From NCBI GenBank assembly GCA_037179385.1, contig CM074187.1, positions 6,882,001-6,946,000 on the forward strand: a stretch of 64,000 nucleotides of DNA. The letters are read 5' to 3'. Shown here in pieces: positions 45,250 through 56,836 of this stretch; within the stretch, counting starts at the first letter, position 1; every line of letters starts with the position of its first letter. This DNA is from Holothuria scabra. Lineage: Eukaryota > Echinodermata > Holothuroidea > Aspidochirotida > Holothuriidae. Made by a program: the position numbers and the translations under genes. The notes below the pieces were generated by a model, which was not told the origin of the DNA, searched no databases, and saw nothing but the letters and a program-made list of their open reading frames with translations.

Positions 45250-45365
45250 GGTTAGGGGTTACGTATGCATAGTAATAGGTTAGGGTTACGTACGCATAGT
45301 AATAAGGTTAGGGTTATGTACGCATAGTAAAAGGGTTAAGTACGCATAGGTATAGGGTTAGGGTG
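45250..45365 (+). repeat. About 27-bp minisatellite containing GGTTAGGG
   Basis: Four diverging units of the type GGTTAGGGTTACGTACGCAT plus AGTAATA. The TTAGGG motif equals the animal telomere repeat but is never tandem on its own here. Confidence 0.7.
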
Positions 45366-45587
45366 GGCCATATGCAGGTGTACGCATGCATAGGAACTGT
45401 ATACGTAGGGGTATATAAACATTTACGTATACGTATCTCATACTGTACATATATATACGCTCTCAAGTACATACAGTTAGCTTTAGGTATACGTAAATAC
45501 GTATACCTATAGCTATATGTAATAGATAGTATTATTAGACAGTACTTATATTATTTTTAACCCATCCCCTGGCAACGGCGCTCGTAG

Positions 45588-45664
45588 CGCAGTAGGCAAG
45601 CGCGCTGGTCTTCATGCTAGAATCGCTATACCGCTAGGGTCGAGGGTTCGGGTCCCGGTACTAA
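45588..45664 (+). other. tRNA-like sequence (SINE head or degenerate tRNA gene)
   Basis: D-arm-like tagcgcagtaggcaagcgc (A box, GCGC stem) and a B box ggttcgggtcc about 50 bp later. The anticodon stem is weak, the T-stem has mismatches and the middle is long, so a working tRNA is unlikely. Most probably a tRNA-derived SINE head carried inside the TIR element. Confidence 0.45.
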
Positions 45665-46200
45665 CAATGCTTTTCTTTCTTCCACAGCACTAACCATTCA
45701 CTTCTTTCCACAGCACACACTTATAGCGCTGTTCCTCGAGTGAGGAAAAAAAGAAAACGGTTTTTTACTTAAAAAAAAATAAAAAATTTAAAGTTTCAGC
45801 AACCTCTTTTGGAAGTTGTGAAGTGAGTTAAATTATGTCTACTTCCGGGCACGGATTCTAGATTAGCACCCAGAGCAGCCAAGCAAAAGTGATACAAAAT
45901 GTATTAGGGGCCTAGTTTTGTAAATTTTTGAACAGACAAAAATAAACTATCACCTCAACAGGGTGGAAAATGACTTTGGACACGTTAACATGAAAATGTG
46001 ACAATTTTAGGAAATCCCAATATTTTATTTTGCACTGTAGCGAAGAATCCTGTTTTAAGGAAATTTCATTATTAACAGTAAAACAGGTGTGATTGCATAC
46101 TGGGCTAGCCTACAAAAATTTCACTGGCTAGTATATGTCCGGCCAAAATTAATTCATTCACTCCCTTCATGTTTCACTGGTACTGAAAAAGGATACAGAT

Positions 46201-46579
46201 TAGGGCTGTGAACGTTTTGCAAAATAACTTACTGTAACGTTTAACCTCAAAAATTTGCCATCGTTTAGCGATTAATTGTGATTACCTTACACAAAAAAAT
46301 TTATTTCAATATGCAGTGACTGATACTGAATGTGATGCAGAAATAATAAACAGTATCTTGCATGGTAAAACCAAATTATTCTGAAACTAAAACCTACAAG
46401 GTCCAAATATGCATGCCCAGAATGTTCCATTTAAATCAAATCAGGGATCATCAGAATATACAAATGGATAAAAAACTCTCAAAAACAGGTTTTTGCGATT
46501 AATCGCATGTAGCTTTGTACTAAACATTTATTCCACATGCGATTGTTTTGCGATTAATTGCTACCCATTCACAGCCCTA
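46201..46579. mobile_element. 379-bp hAT MITE in Hsc70 intron 1
   Basis: Inverted ends TAGGGCTGTGAA / TTCACAGCCCTA, perfect 8-bp duplication ATACAGAT (46193-46200, 46580-46587). GCGATTAATCGC-type motifs near both ends. Confidence 0.88.
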
Positions 46580-46957
46580 ATACAGATAGGCCTCATTCAG
46601 ACAAAATATCAAAGGTTTTAAATTAATCATACCAAATTAGGCCTAGCCCTAGGCCTAGGATTATACTTTATAGTAGTGTAAGAAATTGAATCACTCTTGT
46701 CATTTAAATGTGCACCTGTCTATTTGCATAGCACTATCGTTGTGAACATTAGTCAAGCACAGTAGTCGAATAGATTGAGTCTGCACTCCTGATGAGACAC
46801 ACCTAAACATGGTCTCACTCTCTTTTACTTTCCTGTATTTTTCCAATTTTTGCTGGCTCGCGCCTTTTACAGTAGCATTAACAGCCTTCTTCTTCTTCTT
46901 CTTCAATAAAGGTGACACATCCAAAGGACATTCTTTCACCACGCATGCGTCGAGAGG

Positions 46958-47221
46958 CTAAATATGCCCAGTAATATAGGTGATAGGGTCCTTATGGACA
47001 GAGGCAACCCTCATTACATTCAGGGGGAGATGATTCCAATCCTTAATGGTTCGAGGCAAGAAGCTAAATTTATAACAGTTAGTACTAGTATGTGGGAGAC
47101 AGACATGAAGGTCATGCATTAAACGGGTTCTACGAGTAGGCCGCTGGAGACAATCAACAGGTAACTGAGCCAGGCCAAACATACCTTTGGAAAAAAGGAT
47201 CAATCTACCTAGATGGATCAA
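46958..47221 (-). pseudogene. 3' fragment of a LINE reverse transcriptase ORF
   Basis: 87 codons read RPTRRTRLMHDLHVCLPHTS, NCYKFSFLPRTIKDWNHLP: the 'SFFPRTIRDWNxLP' ending is typical of the C-terminus of CR1/L2/RTE-type LINE proteins. No reverse transcriptase core remains. It lies in Hsc70 intron 1. Confidence 0.7.
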
Positions 47222-47987
47222 TCTAGCCTAGGACTCATACGTACATAAAGCCGTTGGATTCAATTTCTGCAGGGTTGATGAATTGAATACTTACTAGCTA
47301 GGCTAGGCCACCCTTGAATTCTGGGGCATCTGGGTCTGAAACTGAGACTTTTAGGAAGTGCCATCCCCCCTTCCCCCATCTTTTATCAATTCTAATTCCT
47401 ATTGAATCAATTCCGAGTAGGCTTGGAACAGAAAGAAGAGCCTAGCCTAGCAAAGAAAAACGGTGATGGGAAGAATCCCTTTTAGTTAAATCAGTGGCAA
47501 AAAATCAGTAACCTTATGTTAAAGAGTCGGATTCTGGGCGTTTTTCAGTCTACAGTATGCCATAGGCTTGGCTAAGGATCCTTACCATTTCGTAAGATAT
47601 TTAAACAAGTTGTTGCTTAGGCCTAACATTACAGTAAGAAAGAAAAACAAGAAGACGTTCGTTAGACTAAGCCACAAGTCTGAATTTAGAAATAGTGTAA
47701 GTAAGGCTACATGTCTATCGTAGGTTAAGGCATCATCAGTTCAGTTACAACCAAAAGTTCAGAAAAATTTTGGGAAGTTACGAGACACCAACTACCAAGA
47801 TTCGACAAAGGTAAGCTTTCGGAAGGTAGCCTCGGCCTAGCCTAGGCCGATGCAATATTAATTATGCAGTAACGTTAGGCCTATGTTATTAATTAGCCAA
47901 CGTTTTCATGTCTATATATATCAGAGAAATTTGGCGAAAATCGTTTGAAATAACATGTTAACTTCTAATGCAAACGTTTTACTTTAC
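47222..47987. other. Hsc70 intron 1, distal part; unique
   Basis: Only short aggcctag-type runs; nothing else seen. Confidence 0.4.
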
Positions 47988-48080
47988 CTGATTTTAATTT
48001 TTAGTTTACAAAATGATACAAAAGTTGTGTAGCTGCGTGAACTGGACTTCCGCGTTCTCTCGGCAGCGTGCGTTAAGTGA
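47988..48080 (-). other. HSPA8: Probable 5' non-coding exon of Hsc70
   Basis: The first coding exon begins with a splice acceptor 9 nt before its ATG, so an upstream non-coding exon is expected. The best donor on this strand is AATCAG|gtaaagt at 47988/47987, just downstream of the promoter-like block. The upstream edge (transcription start) is a guess near 48080. Intron 1 would be 2990 nt (44998-47987). Known HSPA8 genes also have a short non-coding first exon. Confidence 0.5.
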
Positions 48081-48500
48081 TGAATGTATGGAATTTGCAC
48101 GTGTAAAACTTCGTATTGTAATTTAAAGCGGCCTTCATGCATAGTAATATCCAACTCCCAATTCTAACAATGAAACTGTAACACTATGACTCTTCCATAA
48201 ATTTGACCTAAAAATTCCCATTTGATCATAAATTACAGTTTATTTCACCTTTTTTACCCATTTATTTAAAAAAAAATGGAATAATTATATTTGAAAAGTG
48301 TTTAGTTTACACAAATCATTGAATTAGGAATATTTTAAGGTTTTTTATGTAATTTACGTGATTTTTTATACATTATTCTCTTAACTAATGGAAGTACTTT
48401 TCACTACCACGTGATAAAATGCCGGGGTTTTTTTTGTGACGTAACTATTAGAAAGATCGAGAACATGATTTCACGTGATCAATATCAACCAATGGAATTG
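48081..48500 (-). promoter_or_regulatory. Likely Hsc70 promoter: three CACGTG E-boxes, CRE-like site, CCAAT
   Basis: Upstream of the putative first exon, CACGTG occurs at 48098-48103, 48408-48413 and 48472-48477 (the last inside TCACGTGA). TGACGTAA, a CRE-like site, is at 48437-48444 and CCAAT (plus-strand sense) at 48489-48493. No run of alternating nGAAn/nTTCn units long enough to be a canonical heat-shock element was found, which fits a constitutive cognate gene. No clear TATA box; a tttaaat lies near 48120. Sites are seen directly; their function is inferred. Confidence 0.4.
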
Positions 48501-48537
48501 TTGTATTGTTATTCGTATTGTGCAGTCACGTTTTCGA

Positions 48538-48669
48538 TGGCAAGTGCTGTCCCGCACGCCGCAAATGGCGAAGTTAATTCGTTCGGCTTATCGCGTAACG
48601 CCGTAGCCAGTAGAAGAGACAGACATGATGCTAGCGCTACGCAGGCTAGGAAAGTACCAGAAACGGTCT
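48538..48669 (+). CDS. Weak candidate first exon / small ORF facing away from Hsc70
   Basis: A CpG-rich block with ATG at 48538 reads MASAVPHAANGEVNSFGLSR, then NAVASRRDRHDASATQARKV, stopping at a TGA near 48669. It faces away from Hsc70 and could be the start of a divergent gene sharing the promoter. No convincing donor site falls inside the ORF and no family is recognised. The overlapping minus-strand ORF (48509-48886) is probably its shadow. Confidence 0.15.
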
Positions 48670-49356
48670 GATACAGGCGGGGCAGGTGTAATGAAGTGAA
48701 GACCCGGAACGGTAGGAACGTCGATCTTGGGGGAGCATGTGGAAATTGCCCCACCATGATGCAAAATATCGCATTCCCCCAAATTCGCATGAAAATAAGA
48801 AGAACAGGCAGCTCAAACAAAATTTGTGGTACACTTTGATGAAACGTCAAATTTAAAATACAAATGTTGCATTTATGATGCGCCATCTATCCCCCTCTAC
48901 CCTTTTTGGCTTATAGATGAATCCGGTCACACGACGTAGGGTTTCGGCTTGTGGAAAATCTCGTCCCCCACCCAACCCCCCCCCCCATTTGTTGGGGGGG
49001 GGGGACTGATGGACGATGACCAGCACTGATGTGTTTGGAGATCGATTTCGCCACCGTGAAATTGGCAGAATTCAACTTAGGTATATGATCACCCTAACCA
49101 ATTGCAGTATTTTTGTGCACCGCCAGAAGCTAACTCAACCCCACCCCCACTTCTCTCCAGTACCTATGGACCTGCACGGTGGTGATGAGTGTGGGTTTTC
49201 ATTTAGCCCAGGTCTGAACCTCTCCAAGGTGAACCGACAACAGTGGTCAATTGTTACAGGAAAACCCCATCTAACACCATCTCACGGCCCTTTCTCTACA
49301 GAAATATAAATTTAAATGCTCCTTTTGGAAAACTTGAAATCGAGGGAGTTGGGTCC

Positions 49357-49590
49357 ATTGGCGGAGCTGCCATATGGTCAGGGAGGCGGTCGCCCCTCCC
49401 CCCCCCCCCCCCGACGGACCAAAATCGTCTGTCGGCGCCCTTTTTAGTTTTTTTCCACTGACTTTACTCTGACTTGCACCATTATTGGCAAAAGACATAA
49501 TTTAAAGCCTTGTTTTAAGGCCCAGACAACAAAATAAGCCAAGAAGACACCAGTAACTGTACTATTTACACTTTATTCCGATGAAAAGGG
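49357..49590 (+). mobile_element. Left piece of a split copy of the 4735-6328 hAT element
   Basis: Begins CATTGGCGGAGCTGCCATAT, with poly-C, ggaccaaaatcgtctgtcgg and the rest in the same order as 4735-4960. Continues at 56335-56660 after the inserted composite. Confidence 0.75.
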
Positions 49591-51119
49591 CAGTGGCGTA
49601 ACTACGGGGGTGGGTGGGGGATGGAGCCCCCACTGAATCGCCTAGCCCCAACCCGCATCCCGCAGCGGCTTCACTGGCGACCTGGGCAAAAAAAAATAGA
49701 TTCTTGCTGCCCGATGATAATTATCAATCCGGGCTATCCGGCTACTATTATAGGCCTACAAGGATACACTTGCGATAGATCCACGTAGTTGCAGGGTGTT
49801 CTGCAATTGTGTCCCAATCTGAATTTCGGAATAAATTCAGGTATAGACTGTGACAAGCTTCATTTCTTCGGAATCTCTTGACTTTTTACTCGTCGGGTTT
49901 CTGGATGGATAATTTTCTAGCAGATTTGGAGTGGCTGAAATCGGCTACCTTGATGTGGATTCAAGTTTGCCCCTGCATTTGGCCTGTTTCTATATCCTGT
50001 AGGGGTTTTTGCAATTCCCGGGGATGCACAAATTTGTTCCAAAACCATACTTGGTGTGGTGGGTAGAATATCTGAGTCAAATATTGTTGGGAGGAATTTG
50101 CACTTTTCACGGCTATTGCTGCCAGTCATGGCCAGTGCAGCAACCAAACCCATGTTGGGTCAATGCAGTCTCAAAGGTCGCAACCTCACCACTATTACCT
50201 CACAGGACCTCACTTAGCTCTTGGGGTAGTGGACATACCCAGTGGCGTACGATTTCCGAAAAATCTAAAATCGGGCAGGAATTTGGAAAAAATTCGGACC
50301 AGCCTTGAATTTTGTAAAAAATGGCATGGTTTTTCAGGAAATTCCTAAATGTTGCCGAAATCTTAAGAAGATATGCCCGAAAAAAAGGAAAGAAACGTCA
50401 TAAAGTCGAATGATATTTTCATGAAAAACCAAGTAAAGATTCCAAAAAATCGCGACACCTTCGAGCAGCGCAAAAGGCTATTATTCGTGACTTTTACTCC
50501 AGAGATAATCACAGTTTAATGCTCGAAATTCGAATATCCAAATGCTTTCAAGCATTTCCCCGAAACTGATGGAAAGGTATCATCGTAAGGGTAACATAGC
50601 AACTAAAAAATCAAACAGATAAAAAATCGCGACACATTTGGGAAGCCTATTGCTTAAAGAAAAAACAATTCATTCTTCAGCCTGTTTTTAAATCGCATGT
50701 AACACAATACCCGAAAGAGTCGATTATTTTGAAAGCTTCAAATATTTGCCGAAAAACAGAAAACGCTACATTAAAAGTAAAATTTTCATGGACAATAACA
50801 AAGATCTGCGACACATTTGGGTAGAATGTAAAAAAGGGGTTTTCATCGTCCCCACTTCATACTGTAGTATTGCAAAAGTTGCATGAAATGGTCAAATTTT
50901 CGGGCAAAGGTTAAAACAATTCTGGGACGTTTTCAATTGCCTAATTCAACGGACGGACGGGAGGTGCCTAAACGTTTGCCTTCTATCCTGCTCTACGGCC
51001 AAATACGAGCAATGGTTATGAAAATCGGCTAATTTGTTTTTCGATACTTTAATGATGCAATGTGAGAATGTCTTCCCATAAGTCTGCTTGAAAATTCGTA
51101 TAAACACATACTGTAATGT

Positions 51120-51545
51120 TACATTTCTCAAAAGTAAAATCATATATAGTCGGAAGTTCGGGCAGTCACACAATTTTCAATATATGTTGCCAAGAGTCGC
51201 AATAGAGTGAAATTCATTCGCATGCTTTCAATTCCTTTTGTAGTTTTCCCCCGAAAATATGCAGGACCATTTGATCGATTGGTAGTGATAAATTTTATCT
51301 GGTAATTTTCTTATCAAACACCTGCTTGGATCCCCTAATAGGCCTGGGAAATGTCTTTTTCGACTGTCTCAGGGGTCCGATTTTTCAAAATTTTCTGTTC
51401 GCCCCGCGCCAACCAGTGGTGAAAATTGGTGGGGATGTGACCATCTTAGCGGAGCGCGACCATGGGTTCGCGCGGAGCGTACCAGAAATTTTTTGACAGA
51501 TGTACCCCCCCTCCCCCCGCCCCGATTGCCGGAAACTGCATTTCC
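51120..51545 (+). repeat. Partial copy of the 177-bp-unit family
   Basis: Matches 25000-25290 including the atatatagtcgg leader and tggatcccctaataggcctg unit, then turns over into a reverse-oriented GCGCGGAGCG unit ending near 51545. Confidence 0.8.
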
Positions 51546-52241
51546 CAGACACAATTATGATCAAAATGGCCCGGGTCATTCACTTGAATATTTCACGGTT
51601 TTAAATGTCTCATGAAAAATAGCTATATTAAAAAATACAAGAATAATAGTTACTGAAGATAAATTTATCAAATACAAACATCATAATGAGCTCGATATAA
51701 AACAAGAAAATAGTCCATCCTCACTTTCCTTCACCGCCCTTTGGGCACAGCAATTGGGCGTGGGGTCCCAATCATATGTGTTGGGAGCTACACGCAAGTT
51801 GACGCAACACAACAACAACAATGGCATACACTAACAAGACTGAACAGGGAGTCCTGCATGCCCTCCTGGTTCGACCGCTTGGGTTCTGCATTAGCTGTCA
51901 GACCGGACAAACAGATAACAACAAATAAACAAAGCAGACAAAGATGAAATAGAAAATTGTGCTTGAGGAAGGCCAACAGGGTCAACTAGAGGTATGATGA
52001 GCAGCATCAGTCCATGGAGTTACCACCTCGGAGTCATTGGAGGGCAAAATCAGCCAGTGGATGGGGAGGAAGTGGCAAGTGTGAACTTAGGAAACCGGTA
52101 CGAAAGTGAATAAATATCGTGTTTACACGCTACTCTTATCTAAAAGTTTAGAGACCAGGTAGGGGTCCTACCATCAGGAATTCCATTTAAAGGGCAGGAG
52201 CAGTCATCCCAAATTGAAGAAGTGAAGTAGACTGTCCAGTT

Positions 52242-54551
52242 CAGGGGCGTAGCCAGGATTTTCTTGAGGGGGGGGGGGCAAAGTCGACTCATCGTCCCCA
52301 ATCTTGACCGACGGGACTATCTACGGAGCGCCACCATCAGTTGGCGCGGAGCGTACAAGAAAATTTTTGGTTTTAGAAACCCCTCAGATGGCAGGAAACG
52401 GCACTTCCCGAGTGTTTTATGCTGCATATTCCCAGCCTAGAAATATGGATCTCATTTCTGATATTTCTCAATTAATGCAAAAAAAAAATCAATCTATGAA
52501 AAATGTTAATACATGATTCTAAGCGGAGCTCTAACATCGATTGGCGCGGAGCGTACAAGAAAATTTTTGGTTTTACAAACCCCTCAGATGGCCGGAAACG
52601 GCACTTCCCGAGTGTTTTAAGCAAGAATACGTTCAGCCCAACTTCGAAATTCTCCCCGCTTCTTAATTGGAGCACTTGACAAATATTGAGGGACTGAACA
52701 TACCTTTAGCCCAAACTTTTTCATTTTTCATCGCCGCCACTGGGGTGTGGCAGTTTCTTGAGGGAGCGAAGCGCCCAAGTGAGGAGCCGAGCGACCGAAC
52801 GGGGAGAAGGTGTGGTTCTCCCCCTCCTGCCCCAAGGAGATTTTACATCAAAATTGAGCGATCTGGTGAACACCTAAGTTGGAATTTTTGGATATTTTCA
52901 ATCTTGTATCAATGTTTTCCTTATTCCCTCGAGAGTTAGCAGGGTTAGTGTGTGACTGTAAGAATGTTACTCGGTACGAGTCAATGGGGCCCTAGGGAAT
53001 TGTGTCGCACTGGAACAAAACAGCTACTCATAAGGCTTACATTTATTTGGCTAAACCAGCGGAATTGACATTTTGCCCTGAAAAACATCAAAACTCCATT
53101 TAAATAAAAAAAAATAAGAAAAATAAGAAAAATTAGGTATGGGCGGGACTAAGTGCGAACCCCCTGAACCCCCTGACCACGGGCCTGTCTCCCTGGGTGT
53201 CACCTTCCCCTTCTGGAATGTTTTGCTGTCTCGAAGAGCTTAAATGCAATATGGTGCTATATTTTGTTCTTTTTATACTAGATTCCAGTGTTCTCCATAG
53301 GGAGTTTCAGAGGGCCGACACGTCCTCCTAGTGAAATTGACAGCCCCTCCAAAATAGTTGCCGCTCTCCAAAAAATGCAGCTTCCATTTCTAGTTCATTG
53401 CTTCATTACACATACACAAGTCATAACTGGAAAAATGTGTCTTCCCTCCAGGCTTGGCGCCAGGATTTGCCCGACGAAGGGCCACTCTCCGAACGGGGGA
53501 GGGGCAGGGTGGGTAGCGACCCAAGCCCCGACAGCCAGGATGCAGTCGATGAGTTGATGAGGGAGGTTTGAAGAAAACCTGTGAACTATACCTGTCATTG
53601 CGAGCCATATACGACATCAAATTTGTATATGCTAGAGGAAGATATTTCCGCACTGATTTAACCGTGGAAAAGGGGGCAAAAATTTTGGGGGTTAGCCTAC
53701 ACTAGAAAGAATCTGTACTTATTTAAATCTTATATAGGTCAATAAATTGTCCCGGCATTTGGGCCCTATCGGACACAAATTATATTGTAATTTCTTCTTC
53801 GAGTCCGTACCGCACGACTGACACAAGAGATAATTAACTAAGTTTAGCGAATGAGATGAAATTCCCGACATGAACATTAATCCATTCATTCTACTTATTA
53901 ATTTACATGAAAAGATGGGAAGGGTTTGTACTTTATTAGCTCTAGGTAACGGAACTGAGGAAGAGTGTGCAAAGCGTACCGAACATTTTGGGGTTTATCG
54001 CAGAAATAACTCTTGTGAAAGCCAAAGTAACTAAACCGACCATGAGAAGGCGACAGGTTATCCCCGACAGGGGGCGGGCCATGCCAGCGACCACAAGTTC
54101 CACAGCCCCTATGTCGAGAGGGTGGTATGAAGGAGACTAACTATCCCATATCATTGCAGCCTTGGGCCTACTTTCCACAATGTTCCTTAATATTTTAAAA
54201 GCCGAGTTAGTGTTCTTTTGAATCTGAATCGTGAAATTGCTAAGCGCGCAAAGCGCGCGAAATTTTTGGGTGGGCTCAAAAAATAACATAGCCTATGTAA
54301 CCATCGGGGAGACTAGTCGCCGTCGGGGACTGCATACTTTATCGTAACGACTAAGAGCCCCCCCCCCCCCGAAAAACTGTAAAAAAAAATGTCCCCGATT
54401 CCCTCCCTCCTCTTGCCGTTTATTTTTTTTTATTTTTTTGGCTCCCCTTCATTTTTTCAACATCGCCCATCGCGTCCCCAAAATTTCTGTGGGGGGGGGG
54501 CACTCTGCCCCCCTGCCCCACCCACCCCCCCCCCCGCTGGCTACGCTACTG
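52242..54551. mobile_element. Nested hAT-type element, 2310 bp, perfect 8-bp target duplication
   Basis: Ends CAGGGGCGTAGCCAGG and CTGGCTACGCTACTG with duplicated GTCCAGTT at 52234-52241 and 54552-54559. The host is a family F repeat; the uninterrupted copy at 57241-57502 (reverse) has the site as GTCCGATT at 57450-57443. Poly-G near the left end and poly-C near the right end. Interior carries two copies of a segment ending ggcacttcccgag (52330-52430, 52535-52620). No transposase recognised. Confidence 0.85.
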
Positions 54552-55369
54552 GTCCAGTTTCATGATTGACTGCTGGGAGTCATTTGACAATGTTTTTTCT
54601 CTTCAAATGTGAAATTTACCAGAAATAACTGATTGGTTTACATTGAATATGCAATAGTAAAGTGATAAAATGTAATGAAAGATACTTTGAAGAGAAAAAA
54701 GATGAAAATTATGTGTTGAGCTTTTTCTTCAAAATAAGTTTTTGGGGGACTGCTCCTTACGTTTAGCGTCCTCGTCTGAAAGACCACGCGGCTACACGCA
54801 GCATTTTGGAAACGTTTTTTTTTTTTTTTTCATTTTTTTTAACTGATTATTCCAGCGTTCTAAAACCACCCCTATCCATTTACTGAGTCAAACTTTTTGT
54901 ATTTGAGACGTGCAATAAATGTTTGCTAGCTCATGAACCACATATGGGAATCAATTCAACCCAAGACTATCGGTAGCGACGTACCTCGTGTGACATACCT
55001 TCCTACTTGAACCATCCGAATACTTATTCAATCTTGAACACAATTTCAACAAAGGCGGGTGTTGTGTTTGGCTGCTGGAGACATGATTGAATTTAGCACC
55101 ACCGGGTAGCATGCATCAATGAAACAAACAACAAGTAAGGCTGCCAATTAACGTGTCAGACTTGTTTCCATATTTTGCATACTCCCATTCATTAGTTTTG
55201 TTTCTTATTTTGATAACGGCGAATGGAGACTTGATATTTTTACGACTAACGCGGTACAGCAGGATACCATGGATAGTCGGACTTCCAAAATTCACTCAAA
55301 AGATGGTGGAGACATGGTATATCATGTCCCGACCTTTGACATTTTTTGGTGGGGACGCGTCCCCGTGTC

Positions 55370-56310
55370 CCTGCGGGAAACGGCGTTCATGGTGGCGCTC
55401 CGCGTAGATAGTCTTCCTAGCAGAATTTTAATTTCAAGTGCACGTTTTTTTTTTGCAAACGTTTCCTCGAAATAGTGCCTGGTTAGACCCCCAATAAGCA
55501 TAGAAAATGACATTTTTGACTGTCTGAAGGGTCAGAGTTTTCAAAATTTCCTGTAAGTTTCGCCCAACTTATTGTGGTGCTCCACTTAGACCGCTTCATA
55601 GCAGAATTTAAGTTTCAAGTGAGCATTTTTTGCAAAAGGAAACTCAAAATGGTGACTGCTTAGATCCCCCTACAAGCCCGGGAAATGCCATTTTCAACTA
55701 ACTGAGGGTTCGAATATTAGTCTGTACGCTTCGGGCCAACCAATGGCGGCCCTCCGTTTTGGCTTTCTGACTGAATTTAAGTTTGGAGAGAACGTTTATC
55801 TGCAACTGAAACTTAAAATAGCGACTGCTTGGATCCCGCTTTAAAAGCCTGGGAAATGCCACTTTCGACTGCCTGAGAGGAACGATTTTTCAAATTTTCT
55901 GGACGCTCCGGGCCAACCAAGGGTGGCGTTCCGCTCTATCATCTGTCCCAAACTGAAATGCTCCCCCACGTCTATGGAAATACCTTACTCAGGCGTGCAC
56001 TGGAACAGCTGCTTGCAACATTCAGCAGGATTCCCGATTTGCAATCCTAGGATACATAGTCAGTGGAGTAATGAACTGAGCTAATCAGTGTCTCAAAAGT
56101 GTGTTTGAATCTGAGAAATATTACAAATTTTTCTCATCAGAATTAAAGACAATTAAACGTGGCAAATGCCATTTCCAGCCATCTGGGAGGTGTGAAAATC
56201 CAAAATTTTCTTTATACGCTCCGCGCCAACTGATTGTGCCGCTACGCTTAGACAGTAAACTCCAGACCCCTGCAAAAGTATCCAGATACCCCATAGCCCA
56301 CCCACCCACC
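55370..56310 (+). repeat. Second long array of the 177-bp-unit family
   Basis: Cores at about 55391, 55562, 55737, 55912 and 56222 and the same unique tail as 25860-26220 (cttgcaacattcagcaggat). Confidence 0.88.
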
Positions 56311-56334
56311 AAAAAATTCCTAGCTACGCCACTG

Positions 56335-56822
56335 GAAAAAGGGTCACCTTCCGTAATATAGGGGATAGGTTTTGCCAAAACATATGTTCATGTTTTATAC
56401 GCACTAATGAATGTTGTCGCTGTGCTAAGTTAATTGCTTCCACACGAAGCGTGGTTATAAGCTTACAAAACACACAGACTGACTTGAAATTCACCCTCCC
56501 GGGCAATGAAAGATGTAAAGGACGCAACAATAATTGTAGTGCAGCCCTCTTGTTGTCGGCGATAATTGTCAACATAGACAATAAAAGGAGTTTATAAAAA
56601 ATGCCAAAATAGCTTTCACAACATTTTTCAAAATCATTTGAAGAGAACATTCCCAGTCTGCAAATAAACTCCAGATTTTTTAAGTATTTGTCAAAAAGAA
56701 AGCCTAAAATTTCGGCACGCTAAGCGCACCTCAAATTCCGTCAAGTCACGTCCCACCTGGCCATATCGTAGCCTTTGTCGGGGCCTTGAAATATCCCCCC
56801 CCCCCCTGCCGGGCATATCCAT
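56335..56822 (+). mobile_element. Right piece of the split hAT copy, plus a further hAT-like end
   Basis: 56344-56660 matches 4965-5240 (gggataggttttgcc..acacagactgac). Past 56660 the sequence differs and ends with poly-C and ATGGCGCCACCCCTG, which reads as another hAT-type terminus near 56836. No duplication with the left flank at 49349-49356 was found. Confidence 0.5.
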
Positions 56823-56836
56823 GGCGCCACCCCTGA

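Larger units (their letters stand above)
45205..45870. mobile_element. 666-bp TIR element with tRNA-like region and telomere-like minisatellite
   Basis: Inverted ends sharing CTAAT.TAGAATC and GTGCCCGGAA; flanked by CAGAGCAG at 45197-45204 and 45871-45878. Inside are a minisatellite with GGTTAGGGTTACGTACGCAT units (45250-45365), a block of TACGTATAC palindromes (45395-45510) and a tRNA-like sequence with B-box (45588-45664). In Hsc70 intron 1. No ORF. Confidence 0.65.
49591..56334. mobile_element. hAT-type composite, 6744 bp, inserted in a copy of the 4735 element
   Basis: Ends CAGTGGCGTAACTACGG and (reverse) CAGTGGCGTAGCTAGG; flanks GAAAAGGG (49583-49590) and GAAAAAGGG (56335-56343), an 8-bp duplication with one extra A. 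The host repeat is interrupted exactly here: gatgaaaaggg at 49580 continues after 56334 in the order of the uninterrupted copy at 4951-5000. The interior is a patchwork: a stretch related to 15830-16138 in reverse, the 175-bp repeat family (51120-51545, 55370-56310), a family F copy (52185 onward) and a nested hAT (52242-54551). No transposase ORF. Confidence 0.7.

Noticed and set aside
45250..45365. Interstitial telomere tract
   Set aside because: GGTTAGGG appears once per 27-bp unit and never as consecutive TTAGGG repeats.
48081..48700. Heat-shock element upstream of Hsc70
   Set aside because: Scattered GAA and TTC exist, but no three contiguous alternating 5-bp units were found.
48509..48886. 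125-codon minus ORF with membrane-like stretches upstream of Hsc70
   Set aside because: It would lie upstream in the promoter region, lacks any family, and overlaps the antisense CpG-rich ORF; hydrophobicity is likely a by-product of the complement.
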